Source: Enoplolaimus lenunculus
Taxonomy: Eukaryota > Nematoda > Enoplea > Enoplida > Thoracostomopsidae
DNA length: 64,000 nt
Direction: 5' to 3'
Assembly: GCA_030248215.1 (NCBI GenBank)
Contig: JASANG010002484.1
Location: 1-64,000 of the forward strand
The notes under the pieces are model-generated. The model made no database searches and had not been told where the DNA came from. It saw only the letters and a list, made by a program, of their open reading frames with translations. Positions 23,981 through 33,655 of this stretch are shown here, piece by piece. Each line of letters starts with the position of its first letter. Position 1 is the stretch's first letter. The translations under genes and the position numbers were made by a program.

Positions 23981-25840
23981 GGAACGGCAACACAAACAAC
24001 AACACCGCAAACAACAACAGCAACCTCGACAGAAACACCAGAATTCCTTCCATCAATAGAAAATATAGATTTCACCAAAAACTATACACTGGTCACAGTT
24101 GACTTAGAAGAATTTATTGCGCTACTAAATTCAGTGCCTGACCTGCAACGTTTTATGAAATCTTCAGTCCTGATTCATTCTCGCTACCGATTGCGAGATT
24201 TCAATTTAACTCAAGGTCTCGCAAGCGTTGTGACCAAATTCAGTGGCGATCTAATCGGCGCGTTACGGTATACGTTCGCGTTCTACAGCATTCCGTGTCG
24301 CGATATATTTTTCCAGTGTCACTACGATGCGGTACCGTTTGATTGTTGCGCGCCGCCGGCGTATTATTTACCTCATTCGGCAATGATTAAAGAGAAAGCA
24401 CCAAATACGAACGTCAAAGACTCGCCGATAAACGCCAATTTCAAAGACTCGACAACTACATCCAAAAGGCTGGACGATGCGCAGACAATCAAGATCAAAG
24501 ACGCGCCGGCGCAGCCACTACCCCAAATCCGCGGCCGCCACCTAAGCGCGATCATGACCGGATGGGATGCGGATTTTCGTCACGATGGAGCCCAACTCTT
24601 TCCAGGTGATCGTAGCTTTTTGCGACCGCTATTCAACATGTATTATGGGTTGTGTTACGCGACGTATATGCGAGAAATTTCCAGTAATTTTTTAACAGCA
24701 CACTTAGCGTCGTCCCGGTCGGTTACAGAACAACAGCAGCAACGTAAACACACAGAGATTAGAGAAATAGGGTCGGCAAGATCAAAGATGGAAAGAACAA
24801 AGGCGGAAAGATCAAAGACAGAGCTATTAGAGGCGGAAGGATCGAAGGCTGAAGGAGAAAGCTCAATGGCGGAGACAGAAATAGTAGCAGCAAGATCAAA
24901 GACGTCAGCGACTCAAAGCGCAACGGTATCAAAACGCCACACTCAAGCACATTTCCTGTGGGTAGAATTGGCACGTTGGCGTACAGTATCACACGGCAAG
25001 CCACTGTCAAAGGTACGCGTAGACGAATCTGGGCTTGTAGGAGCACTGGGGCTTCACATCAGCCGTGAGCAATTCAACGAAATCCTCTACGCGATTATGC
25101 CCAACTCTCGGAACAATATGGCGTTCGACGTCAATCATGTGATCGATATGCCTAGAGGTGGCGGCGGCTCAGCGGCTAGTTCAGGCGGCCCTAAGTGTTT
25201 AAGGTACCCAGAGAGGGTACTGAAGTTATTTGCCGAGTATTCTCCAAACCGCTGCAGCGCTGAGGAATGGCTGTCCCGTGTGGATCAGTTATATCCTGAC
25301 TGTTTGTGGCCATTCTACCGTCTGGTCAATCCTTTATACGGCGTCAAGGTCCCAGCAGTAGGGCGCCGCCACAAAAACCATAGAAACCGCCATTTAAAAT
25401 TCACAAAACCTTTATGCCACGAAATGAACACCACAAGAATAGCAGCAGTCCGTGTGGCGTTTCACAACGCCAAATTGACCGTCTCCAATGAAGCCGAAGC
25501 TAGAACTGCCGGCTCCAGAGGATCTGTAAGTTCCCATGCGTGCCTTCCATCGTGTGAGCGTAAAGAATTTTCTCTGGGCACGCGCCGGGAAGAGGCTTCC
25601 CCTCGTAAAAATCACATTATTCTACACATTTCGTTCGCTAATCCTTCGTACACCATTTTAGAAGAAGAACCCAACTTACAATGGACAGACTATCTGAGCT
25701 TAGTCGGAGGACTATGGGGCCTTTGGCTTGGATCAAGTGTAATCACTGTAATACATTTAGTTGGACTATTGTTGTACTTCATAGCGTTTAAGTTAAGACA
25801 ACAGTATGCAATATGGTGCGGTTATAGAAATGCAAAATAA
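22172..25840 (+). CDS. DEG/ENaC (amiloride-sensitive-type) cation channel subunit, complete
   Basis: Three exons join in frame: 22,172-22,517, 23,182-23,461 and 23,734-25,840 (910 codons). Donors are CAG/GTAAGA and GTAAGT; acceptors are CCACAG and TTTCAG. Family marks in order: an N-terminal cytosolic region of about 190 residues; the LHGV motif (FTGLHGVSSL) before TM1 (SIWLCLITFLFVMAILHT, about 191-208); FPDFTVC after TM1; paired cysteines CRDIFFQC and FDCC; YGLCYATY, the GLCYTFN-like block; CLPSCERKEF, the late Cys-Pro-Cys block; TM2 at about 862-892 with the pore motif GSS at 875-877, matching the G/S-x-S selectivity filter. These proteins form trimeric Na+ channels in the plasma membrane. 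Unusual are a run of threonines encoded by (ACA)n near residues 274-292 and a charged, repetitive insert near 555-605, both extracellular. The start is the first suitable ATG; a short out-of-phase ATG lies 4 nt upstream. Gating ligand is unknown. Confidence 0.92.
23926..23981 (+). repeat. (ACA)n microsatellite in coding sequence
   Basis: A near-perfect ACA repeat in exon 3 of the channel gene encodes a threonine run in the extracellular domain. It is expected to vary in length between individuals. Confidence 0.95.
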
Positions 25841-25841
25841 A
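25836..25841 (+). promoter_or_regulatory. Poly(A) signal overlapping the stop codon
   Basis: AATAAA overlaps the TAA stop (25,838-25,840) of the channel gene. A second AATAAA occurs about 170 bp downstream, so which is used is unknown. Confidence 0.4.
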
Positions 25842-27522
25842 AACGTAGCATTCAAAGCATTCTGTGGCGCATGCAGTGAACAGATCATGAACAAAATCGT
25901 AGTTGTTTTCTCAATCGTAAAATGGCTTATTGAAAGATCCAGGGCGGAATGTTTTTTAAGCGGGATTCTTTATGAGTCATCCACGTTAAAATGCACGCGC
26001 CGATGTAATAAATGTTCCACCAACCCCATTAGGAACATCAATAAAGTACACATACTAGCTGGAGGCAAGGTACAGTTTCATAGCTGTACTAACATAGTGT
26101 TAATTGTCTAGACTCTGTCGCAAGGGACTCTGGATAAATACATGTTGTCTGTAGGATGTCAGGACATTACGTTAGCACATGCGCATACATCTAAAAAGAC
26201 ACGCTGAGCACACATATTCACAATCATCATTCAACGGAAAAACTGGAGTCCCTTCTGAGGGACTATGGACAATAACAGTTCCCGATAATGATGTCAGGAC
26301 AAGTATATATTTAGGCCTAGAGCATATTCATTGTCTAAATGTTCAGACAATGACATATTGACATCGCAGACAGTGTACAAAGAGAGTGGGTGGGGACAAC
26401 GTGGGCACCCAAAAGAGAGGGACATTTTTTTACAAATGTCCGTGCATTTTAACGTGGATGACCCATTATGCGCACGCTAAGAAAAATGCATATACTACTT
26501 TAACGGTCCTTTTCTATACACTGGCTCATAAAAGGCCGAACGAGAGATTAAAATCAGTAATCACGCATAATGCAGATATTTAATTAAACGCAAAAATACG
26601 CAAACACCTACTTTATCAGCAATCAATACATCCTTTTATCTGGCTCTTTTATCATGACCTGGTCAATACAGAAGCCTTTTGTTTTAATATCGATAACAAA
26701 GCAGGGAAAGAAGCGGAACCGATACCGAAAGCCAAATCTCCTAGGTCCTCCGCTCCGCAACCGGCGCTGTTAGCAGGAGCCAGATGTTTGCTTTTAAGGT
26801 CGTTGAGATGGCCGAAGAACAGCAATAGAGTGGCGTTAGGTTTTCGAACTCTTAGGATTATCCGAACGCTAAATGATACGCCCCTAAAAGTAATATTGTC
26901 AACGAAATATAATGTTTATCATCGTGGCAGTTTAGTAGAACAATTGCAAAATTTGAAATGCTTAGCTTTCTGGTTGGCGCGTAGCTATTCGAGGTCGACT
27001 TTTACTACTGTTGGTAGTAGAGTCGGACATTACCCGCGGGTAAACGCATGTCGGGTAAAGAATTTCAGCCACGGGTATACCCACGGGTAAACATTTGTAT
27101 CACGCGGGTAAAAAATTCACAGTTCTTACTCGCGCCTCGTCCTCGGGCAGCGCTCCGTTTTCGCTAGCTGTAATCTTCGAACAATATGTGTGTTGAAGTT
27201 ACAACAGAGTGGCTTTTAGTTAAAAAAGTGGTAATTAGTAAAATTCTTAAGTAACTGGGATTTTTTGTTCATTCAACTGTTTTATACAGAGGTCGTTTTA
27301 GCGCCCAGATCTAAAAACCTTTGAAAATTTGTAATTTATATAGTAAAACCTATACGGTTTGCTTGTGGTTTTAAATCGGAAATTGTTAATCGCAAGCTGT
27401 GATTTGGGCGATAAATCGAATACAAAACACTAGATGTATGCGCTGAATAGGACGTTCGTGTAGCCGGCCAATTGATCTGTTTCGGTATCTTTGCCCAATG
27501 ACACCTTGCTACTTGCTGCTTC
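25842..27522. other. 3' flank of the channel gene and unassigned DNA
   Basis: This probably includes the 3' UTR. At 27,025-27,115 several ACCCGCGGGTA-like words occur (see the finding on the pair at 32.5 kb). Other open frames are short and lack domains. Confidence 0.4.
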
Positions 27523-27924
27523 GAGAGCAGACCCATGTATAGTTGAGTGCCGTCCCAAAATCCGACCGTCCCTACTAAAAAATTGATACTTTTGTTTGTG
27601 GTGGGATTTTGGGATGTGATTTTCCGATTTCAATAAAATTCACCGAGTGCAATTCCTTAGGCTTAGGTTTAGATTTAGGATTACTTGGCTCAAGATTTAG
27701 GTTTAGGAATATGCAACGCTCCGTCTTAGGCTTAGGTTGTTAGGTGTTTATCTGTAACATCTGGTGTAAAGCTTAGATATACATTTTAGAGGTGTCTTAG
27801 CCTTAGGCGTAGGTTTTGACTTAGTCTATGGCTCAGGCTTATGCATAGTTTTAGGACGCTGAGTCTTTAGGAATTAGTTTAAACGTAGATTAAATCAGAA
27901 ATGACCATTATGGGCTAAATCTTA

Positions 27925-28070
27925 TGGTTCCATGTATAGAACAGGGCGAGATCGTTTTCCGGAGGCGTTATAATAGAGTCACTTTAAGCTTTAGACTATT
28001 TTTGCCTAGGCTTAGGTTTAAGCTTAGGAATATACTTATACTACTGTTCCGGCCCTGTTCTATACACGTG
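27925..28070. mobile_element. Short MITE with TTAGGC-rich core, nested
   Basis: Inverted ends (ATGTATAGAACAGGGC and its mirror GCCCTGTTCTATACACG) flank TTAGGCTTAGG-type words. Same family as 12,183-12,360. Further degenerate TTAGG words run from about 27,655. Confidence 0.65.
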
Positions 28071-28126
28071 CCATCTTAGGCATAGGCTTAGGTTTCGCTT
28101 AAGTTTACGCTTAGGCTTTAGGAGCA

Positions 28127-28606
28127 GGCTTTCCATGTCCCGAAATCCCAAAATCCTACTATCGACCTTATCCCGAAATCCCGAAGTCCCAAAATCCCAC
28201 CTTCGACCATATCCCGAAATCCCAAAATCCCACCTTCGACCATATCCCAAATCCCACCTTCGCCCATATCCCGAAATCCTAAAATACCACCTTCGACCAT
28301 ATCCCGAAATTCCAAAAGCCCACTTCCGACCATATCCCGAAATTTCACCTTCGACCATATACCGAAATCCCAAAATTCCACCTTCGACCATGTCCCGAAA
28401 TCCCAAAATCCCGCCTTCGACCATATCCCGATATCCGAAAATCCCAAACTCCCACCTTCGACCATATCCCGAAGTCCCAAAATCCCACCTTCGATCATAT
28501 CCCGAAATCCGAAAATCCGAAAATCCCACCTTCGACCATATCCCGAAATCCCAAAATCCCACCTTCGACCATATCCCGAAATCCCAAAATCCCACTTTCG
28601 ACCACA
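28127..28606. repeat. 33-bp minisatellite, about 14-15 copies
   Basis: Units contain ATCCCGAAATCCCAAAATCC followed by CACCTTCGACCAT, with variants missing parts of the unit. The 33-bp period keeps several frames open on both strands, which explains long repetitive translations (11-residue repeats) without implying a gene. Confidence 0.93.
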
Positions 28607-28671
28607 CATCAGATTCTTATGATGGGATGATGAGATTTTGGGACGGCAGCGAGGTTTACATGGGCCCGAGA

Positions 28672-28875
28672 GTATATTAAACGACCGCTGTATTTGTCGA
28701 TTGTTGGAACAATACTAGCAGCTTCGCATCATAGAACAAACTGCCAACTTCCAAAAATCTTAAAACACGGAATTAAAAACTACTGAATCATTGAACTACA
28801 CCATACTGTTAATTTCACTTAATGCCCAAACGAGATTAGGTTGAAAGAAAAACATGAGGACCATTGGCTCTTCAG
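28672..28875. other. Short unassigned spacer
   Basis: Nothing recognised. Confidence 0.4.
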
Positions 28876-30133
28876 TAGTGATGGGCATCGGATATTTTTT
28901 CATATCCGGATATCCGACAATTCTTGCCGGATATTTATCCGGATATCCGTATATATCCGGATATTCGAAATGAAATTTTCTATTTCGGATATCCGAAACT
29001 CGATTTTGTGTTTTTTGAGTTTCCCAACCTCAATTTTCGTTTCTTAAACACTTGTTTTCCCTTGTTGCTCTAAAGGATGTACCCTGACCCTCAAGCAAAT
29101 TGCTATGAGCATAAAAGATACAATTCTAAAAATCGGAATTTATTATGCCAGTACTGTAGTGACCCGAATAAGAGGCGGTACCCAGGTACCCATTTTAAGT
29201 CCCAATCAATAGGAGTCCGTATCCCTAATAAGAGTCCGTAAGCGCATAGAGTCCCTAAACCCTAATTAGAGTCCATAAATGTCAATTATTCCTAATTGTA
29301 GCGCATAAATGGCTCCAGAATCAAATGAAGATGAGTTCAAAACTTTGAAGCGTACTTAAGTTTTTAAAGTACGTTCCTAATAATAACCTTGCATTATGGC
29401 TAAAGCTTTTGATACATGGCAAATAAAAATTCAATTCAAGGGTTAGTTACAATACCGGATATATGTGTAACGAAGTTTGGCGGAGGACGGAATAAAAATA
29501 AATAACAGTCCGTTTCCGAATAACAGGGGGTACCCTCTGGAGAGGTCAAATAAATATCAGTCCCCCCTCTTATTCGGGTCATTCACTACAATACCTGAAT
29601 AGTTCTGGGTATTTAGTTTAGAAGATTGCTACAGGCTATTAAATAAATACTTGCGTTGACAACTTAAAATTGAATTAATTTGGCTTCTCCTTTTACCTTA
29701 TCTAAACCTTTGCAATAGAGATTCCATCGAATATAACCCTTTCCTCCCTCGAATTATATATACTTGAGTCGTTTTAGTTCCAAGAACAAAGAACCAGATT
29801 GAAATACACTTACGCTAAGTTGTAGAAAAGTCAGCCCATGTTTTATACTGGTGTCGAGCTTTCAGCAGCGGATCCAGAAATTTCTAAATGGGCGGGATGG
29901 TAAATATTTTGAAACGCAATTTTTCTCCAAACAATTTTCTTAGCGGGAAAATTATAAGGTAGGACCCTATTTTATAACGAAAGTATTATGATGAGAGGAC
30001 AAATTGTAAGGTAATGAATAACCACATCATTTTATCACAAAAATTTTTTGTGGGGAGTGGGAACAAAGTGTAAGGTAGGGGTCCTTATACATTTTTCTTA
30101 TCCGGACCGGATATCCGGTGTTCATCTGTAGTC
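28876..30133 (+). mobile_element. hAT-like MITE (ATATCCGG family) containing a mariner-like MITE
   Basis: It starts AGTGATGGGCATCGGATA and ends ATATCCGGTGTTCATCTG. The first part matches the copy at 7,233-7,820 until a mariner-like MITE intervenes at 29,154-29,591; family sequence resumes to about 29,690 and then diverges, so further insertions or replacement are likely before the right end. Confidence 0.65.
29154..29591 (+). mobile_element. Tc1/mariner-like MITE, nested
   Basis: A copy of about 438 bp with TA on both sides, starting CTGTAGTGACCCGAATAAG, inserted after the hAT-like word TTATTATGCCAG. Confidence 0.88.
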
Positions 30134-30324
30134 TATATCATACTGTTCTCAGTAACCTTGCTATCATAATTCTCGGATACACGAAGTGTAAACTCAGAAA
30201 AACTTTGTCTTAAATAAAACCGCTAAACCGTCCAAGAGGTAAATTAGCGTTGCATCGAATTACGGATAAAGCTAGACCTTTGTGAAACCCAGCCGTATAT
30301 CGAATTCTACAGAAACTCAGGCCC

Positions 30325-30416
30325 ATGTTACTTTTAGGGCCGTACAGGTTTCTATTATTACAATTTTTGCTTAGGCTTAGGGATACGTTTAATCTTCTGT
30401 TACGCCCCTAAAAGTG
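30325..30416. mobile_element. Very short inverted-repeat element
   Basis: ACTTTTAGGGCCGTA on the left faces TTACGCCCCTAAAAGT on the right, with a TTAGGCTTAGGG core. Probably a deleted member of a MITE family whose end also appears at about 17,578. Confidence 0.5.
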
Positions 30417-30565
30417 GATTTCCGGATATGAAAATATCCGGATATGTATCCGAAATGAAACGTGTATCCGGATATCCGGACATATTCGGATATCCGCCGG
30501 ATATCCGAAATGCTTTTGTCTAAAATTTTTTTGGAATAATTTGCATGGTTTCACCACAAAGTCAC

Positions 30566-30746
30566 GCTTTGAAGTTTTGAACTCACCTGTATTTGGTTCT
30601 GGAGTCATTTATACGCTACAAATTGACATTCATGGACTCTAATTAGGGTTTAGGTACTCTATGCGCTTACGGACTCTTATTAGGGATACGGACTCCTATT
30701 GATTGGAACTCAAAATGGGTATCCCCTTTTATTCGGGTCAATACAG
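30566..30746 (-). mobile_element. Tc1/mariner-like MITE, truncated
   Basis: One half is present, ending CGGGTCAATACAG then TA. It sits at the same point of the hAT-like element as the MITE at 29,154-29,591. Confidence 0.8.
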
Positions 30747-30795
30747 TACTGGCATAATAAATACCGATTTTTGGAATTGTCTCTTTTATGCTCAT

Positions 30796-31551
30796 ATTGG
30801 CACATGTACCGAAGAGGTCCCTCTCAGAATCCGCTTTGGGAAATTCGGATATTACCCGGGAAATTAAGCGTTTTTCGCCTGGGGTTTTCTGGAAATTGGG
30901 ATTTTGGGCGCAGCGTTTTTCGTTCGGGATTTTGGGAAATTGGGATTTTGGGATTTTGGAAAATTGGGATTTTGGGCGCAGCGTTTTTCGGTCGGGATTT
31001 CGGGAAATTCAAATCCCGGCAAAGCCCCTTTTCGAAATGCACTATTTGTGGTAAAATTTAAAGAATACACAATAAACTGCGTTTAATATAATTTCAATAT
31101 AGACGTAAATTGCCTAGTGGGGGGGTTGGAGGGGCACAACATCTTTGAGAACACAATAAAAAACAACTTCCCGAGATAAAACCTTCTATCCTCCACATAG
31201 ACTCTTTTTTTAAATTACGTTCTCAGGGGGCTGCCGCCCCCCTGAATCCCCCGTAATTTCAAGGGACCCTAAACAGAATGGGGGGCTACTGACCCCAAAC
31301 CCCCCGCACAAAGCGATTCTCACACTTAAGCTGCACAAAAAATTAACCTAAGTATACACGTTGACTTTTTCCAGGATATTTGGACTTCAGAAGGATAATT
31401 AGCAAATGACCCGTGATACTGCTAGTTTGGGAATTTGGGATATTACCGGGAAATTGGGATATTGCGACTATGGGAAACCGGGATATTACCGGGGAAATTA
31501 GGATTTTGGGAAATTAGGATATTACGCGGGAAATTGGGAGGGACCTGTTTT
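30796..31551. repeat. GGGAAATTGGGATTTT-type repeats in a short inverted-repeat element
   Basis: Words such as GGGAAATTGGGATTTTGGG recur at 30,835-31,015 and 31,425-31,535. AGGTCCCTC near the left end faces GAGGGACCT near the right end. Between lies a GC-rich patch at 31,210-31,320 (GGGGGCTGCCGCCCCCC). No coding sequence. Confidence 0.55.
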
Positions 31552-31844
31552 CCTTAGAGCAACAAATTAAAACAAGTGCTTAAGAAACGAAAATTGAGGT
31601 TCCGAAACTCAAAAAACACAATCGAGTTTCGGATATCCGAAATAGAAAATTTCATTTCGGATATCCGGATAAATATCCGGCAAGAATTGCCGGATATGAA
31701 AAAATATCCGATGCATATCACTAGTCATTTTACCTATAAATATTACACTAATCTGAAGTTTTTTGAATATTGGTGTTTAGCTAAGAAATAAAGATTTTGA
31801 ATCATCATAAAACAATTATGCAAGAATGTGGTTTAATATTGTGA

Positions 31845-32018
31845 CTGAGGTTTGGATACAGAATTTTTTCGTCAGCTCCAGCTACTTCGGTGGTGAAACC
31901 ATGCAAATTATTCCAAAAAATTTTTTAGACAAAAGCATTTCGAATATCCGGATACACGTTAATTTCGGATACATATCCGGATATTTTTCATATCCGGATA
32001 TCCGGTGCCCATCTATAC
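31845..32018 (+). mobile_element. hAT-like MITE, right-end fragment
   Basis: It matches the 3' part of the ATATCCGG family and ends CCGGTGCCCATCTA. The left half is absent. Confidence 0.65.
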
Positions 32019-33655
32019 TCTTCAGCGAGTTTGACTCATTTATTTCTGATAAATACTAGCTAAAGGCGAATAGACTTAAAAACTATATATACACTTCTGG
32101 CGTAGACTTTCTTCAGTCAGAATCTTGGTTAAATAGTTTTTGCGCCGTGTTCTCGCAATTTCGTTACTGAAATTATTCATAATTTACTCAAACGTGTGTT
32201 ATTCAGTGAGTTTGTTGTTAAACTAGGACAATTTTTAAGTCAAAATTATCGAAATTCGAAAAAATAGGCAAAACCGTTTGACACGTTTTATTGTTTAAAA
32301 GCAGCTATTTAACGTGATTTCGGCTGAATGAATTGTTTCACGTCCGGCTCAGGCTGGTTTCGAGTTTAAGTAGCGCTGACCATATATATGGCTTTCAGTC
32401 AAATGATTTGTTTCTAGTAAACTTTCATGTGTAAAATTTATTGAAGCTATATATAGCGCAAAACTTCATTAAACTGTTAAGCACCTGCGATCTTTAGAAT
32501 ACTGGTTTAGCTTAAAGCGTGGGTAAAAATTGGATAGCGGGTAGATCTTTTTTGCGCGGGTACTTATACCCACGGGTAAAATTTTTTATTTGCGTGGGTA
32601 CAACGCAGGTCGGGTAAAAAACGCTTACCCACATCCCTCTCTGATTGGTAGAATTAAATTAAGTTATTTATTTATCTTTTATAGATTATAGTTCTCCACA
32701 GTTACTAATCAGAACACAAGCATCTTCGATTAGAATCCGTAAAAAAATATTCTCCACAGTTCGGCTGCGGTAATATTTTTGCCGGAGGTTCCGGCAATTT
32801 GGCTAGTAAAATTTTGTATAATTTTGCATAATTTATCTGTTTGAACGCGTTTTGTTTTACTTTTGTCACAATTTTCAGGAAAGAATTTCGGAAAATTCGC
32901 AGAAAATTAGCGTAACACTAAACAAATTAACACCATATTACAGATATTGGCTAAAATTAACTAGTTAACCATCATTGTTACTACCTAATTTCACCTCACC
33001 TCAGGCTCCGGCATGTTTCGTTGACCTCCAGCTCCGACAGGTTTCGTTGACCTCCGGCTCCTATATTTTTCACCTCCGGTTGCACCCTGCTAGTCTTAAG
33101 ATCAGTGCAATTTGACTAATTTTTCACAAGGTACAAAATGGCAAAAATGTTAAGTTTAATAGTTCGGCTGCAACGTAAGGGGTATCCCCTTAAGAGGCTA
33201 AATAAATAAAGCAGTCTTTGACCCATCTCTTGTACGACTCACTACAGTGTCATTTACTTTGAACTGTTCCTCCTAATTTCAAACTTCCGCTTTCATCCAT
33301 AATGGATCATCCACATTATAATGTCTACGCGGATATAAAAATTGTCCAGTCTCTTCAATTTGACTGGGGTACAAAACTGTACTGTAAATTTGGAAGTACG
33401 TACAATAATGCAATAGAGTAAGCTTAATCTTTAGCCCAGCTTTTGCTTACGCTTACGTATGAGCTTATTCAACAGAATCTCCAAAACATGCATATTACAT
33501 CAAGGCGTTATAGTTAAAGTAGATTTCTTCAACATTAACACTTTTTACAAGTGTCTTCAAAAAGTCATGTCTCTACAACTCATCCAACTTCTCGCTCTTT
33601 CATTTCCGCAGTCACAATCTTTCATCGCTTTGCAATCCAGACTTGCAAAATCACG
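32019..33655. other. Unassigned DNA with MITE fragments
   Basis: At 32,515-32,635 there are repeated GCGGGTA/ACCCACGGGTA words. At about 32,760-33,095 a segment ends CACCTCCGGTTGCACCCTG, the mirror of the CAGGGTGCAACCGG end of a hAT-like family. At 33,175-33,248 a decayed mariner-like MITE end (ACTCACTACAG) is visible. No gene besides the 3' end of CDK10. Confidence 0.45.

Larger units (their letters stand above)
27523..28671. mobile_element. Inverted-repeat element containing a 33-bp minisatellite
   Basis: The left end (about 27,523-27,570, with ACCCATGTA then TGCCGTCCCAAAATCC) is the mirror of the right end (about 28,630-28,671, with GATTTTGGGACGGCA then TACATGGGC). Inside are a smaller MITE at 27,925-28,070 and the minisatellite at 28,127-28,606. 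No transposase is present. Confidence 0.7.
30417..31727 (-). mobile_element. hAT-like MITE, reverse copy with two nested insertions
   Basis: The outer parts (30,417-30,565 and 31,552-31,727) and a middle part (30,747-30,795) are reverse complements of the ATATCCGG family. A partial mariner-like MITE lies at 30,566-30,746 and a repeat-filled element at about 30,796-31,551. The copy ends at CATATCACTAG. Confidence 0.65.

Noticed and set aside
23856-24056. Minus-strand poly-leucine frame and plus-strand poly-asparagine frame
   Set aside because: These are shadows of the (ACA)n tract in the DEG/ENaC exon.
25806-26111. 101-codon frame following the channel gene
   Set aside because: It overlaps the channel stop in another frame and reads through the likely 3' UTR; no domain.
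27655-28100. Interstitial telomere from a chromosome fusion
   Set aside because: Words are degenerate, short and linked to MITE ends at several loci, so a transposon core is simpler.
28041-28680. Three long repetitive frames on both strands (WSKVGFWDFGI, RPYPEIPKSHL types)
   Set aside because: The 33-bp minisatellite keeps frames open on both strands by chance.
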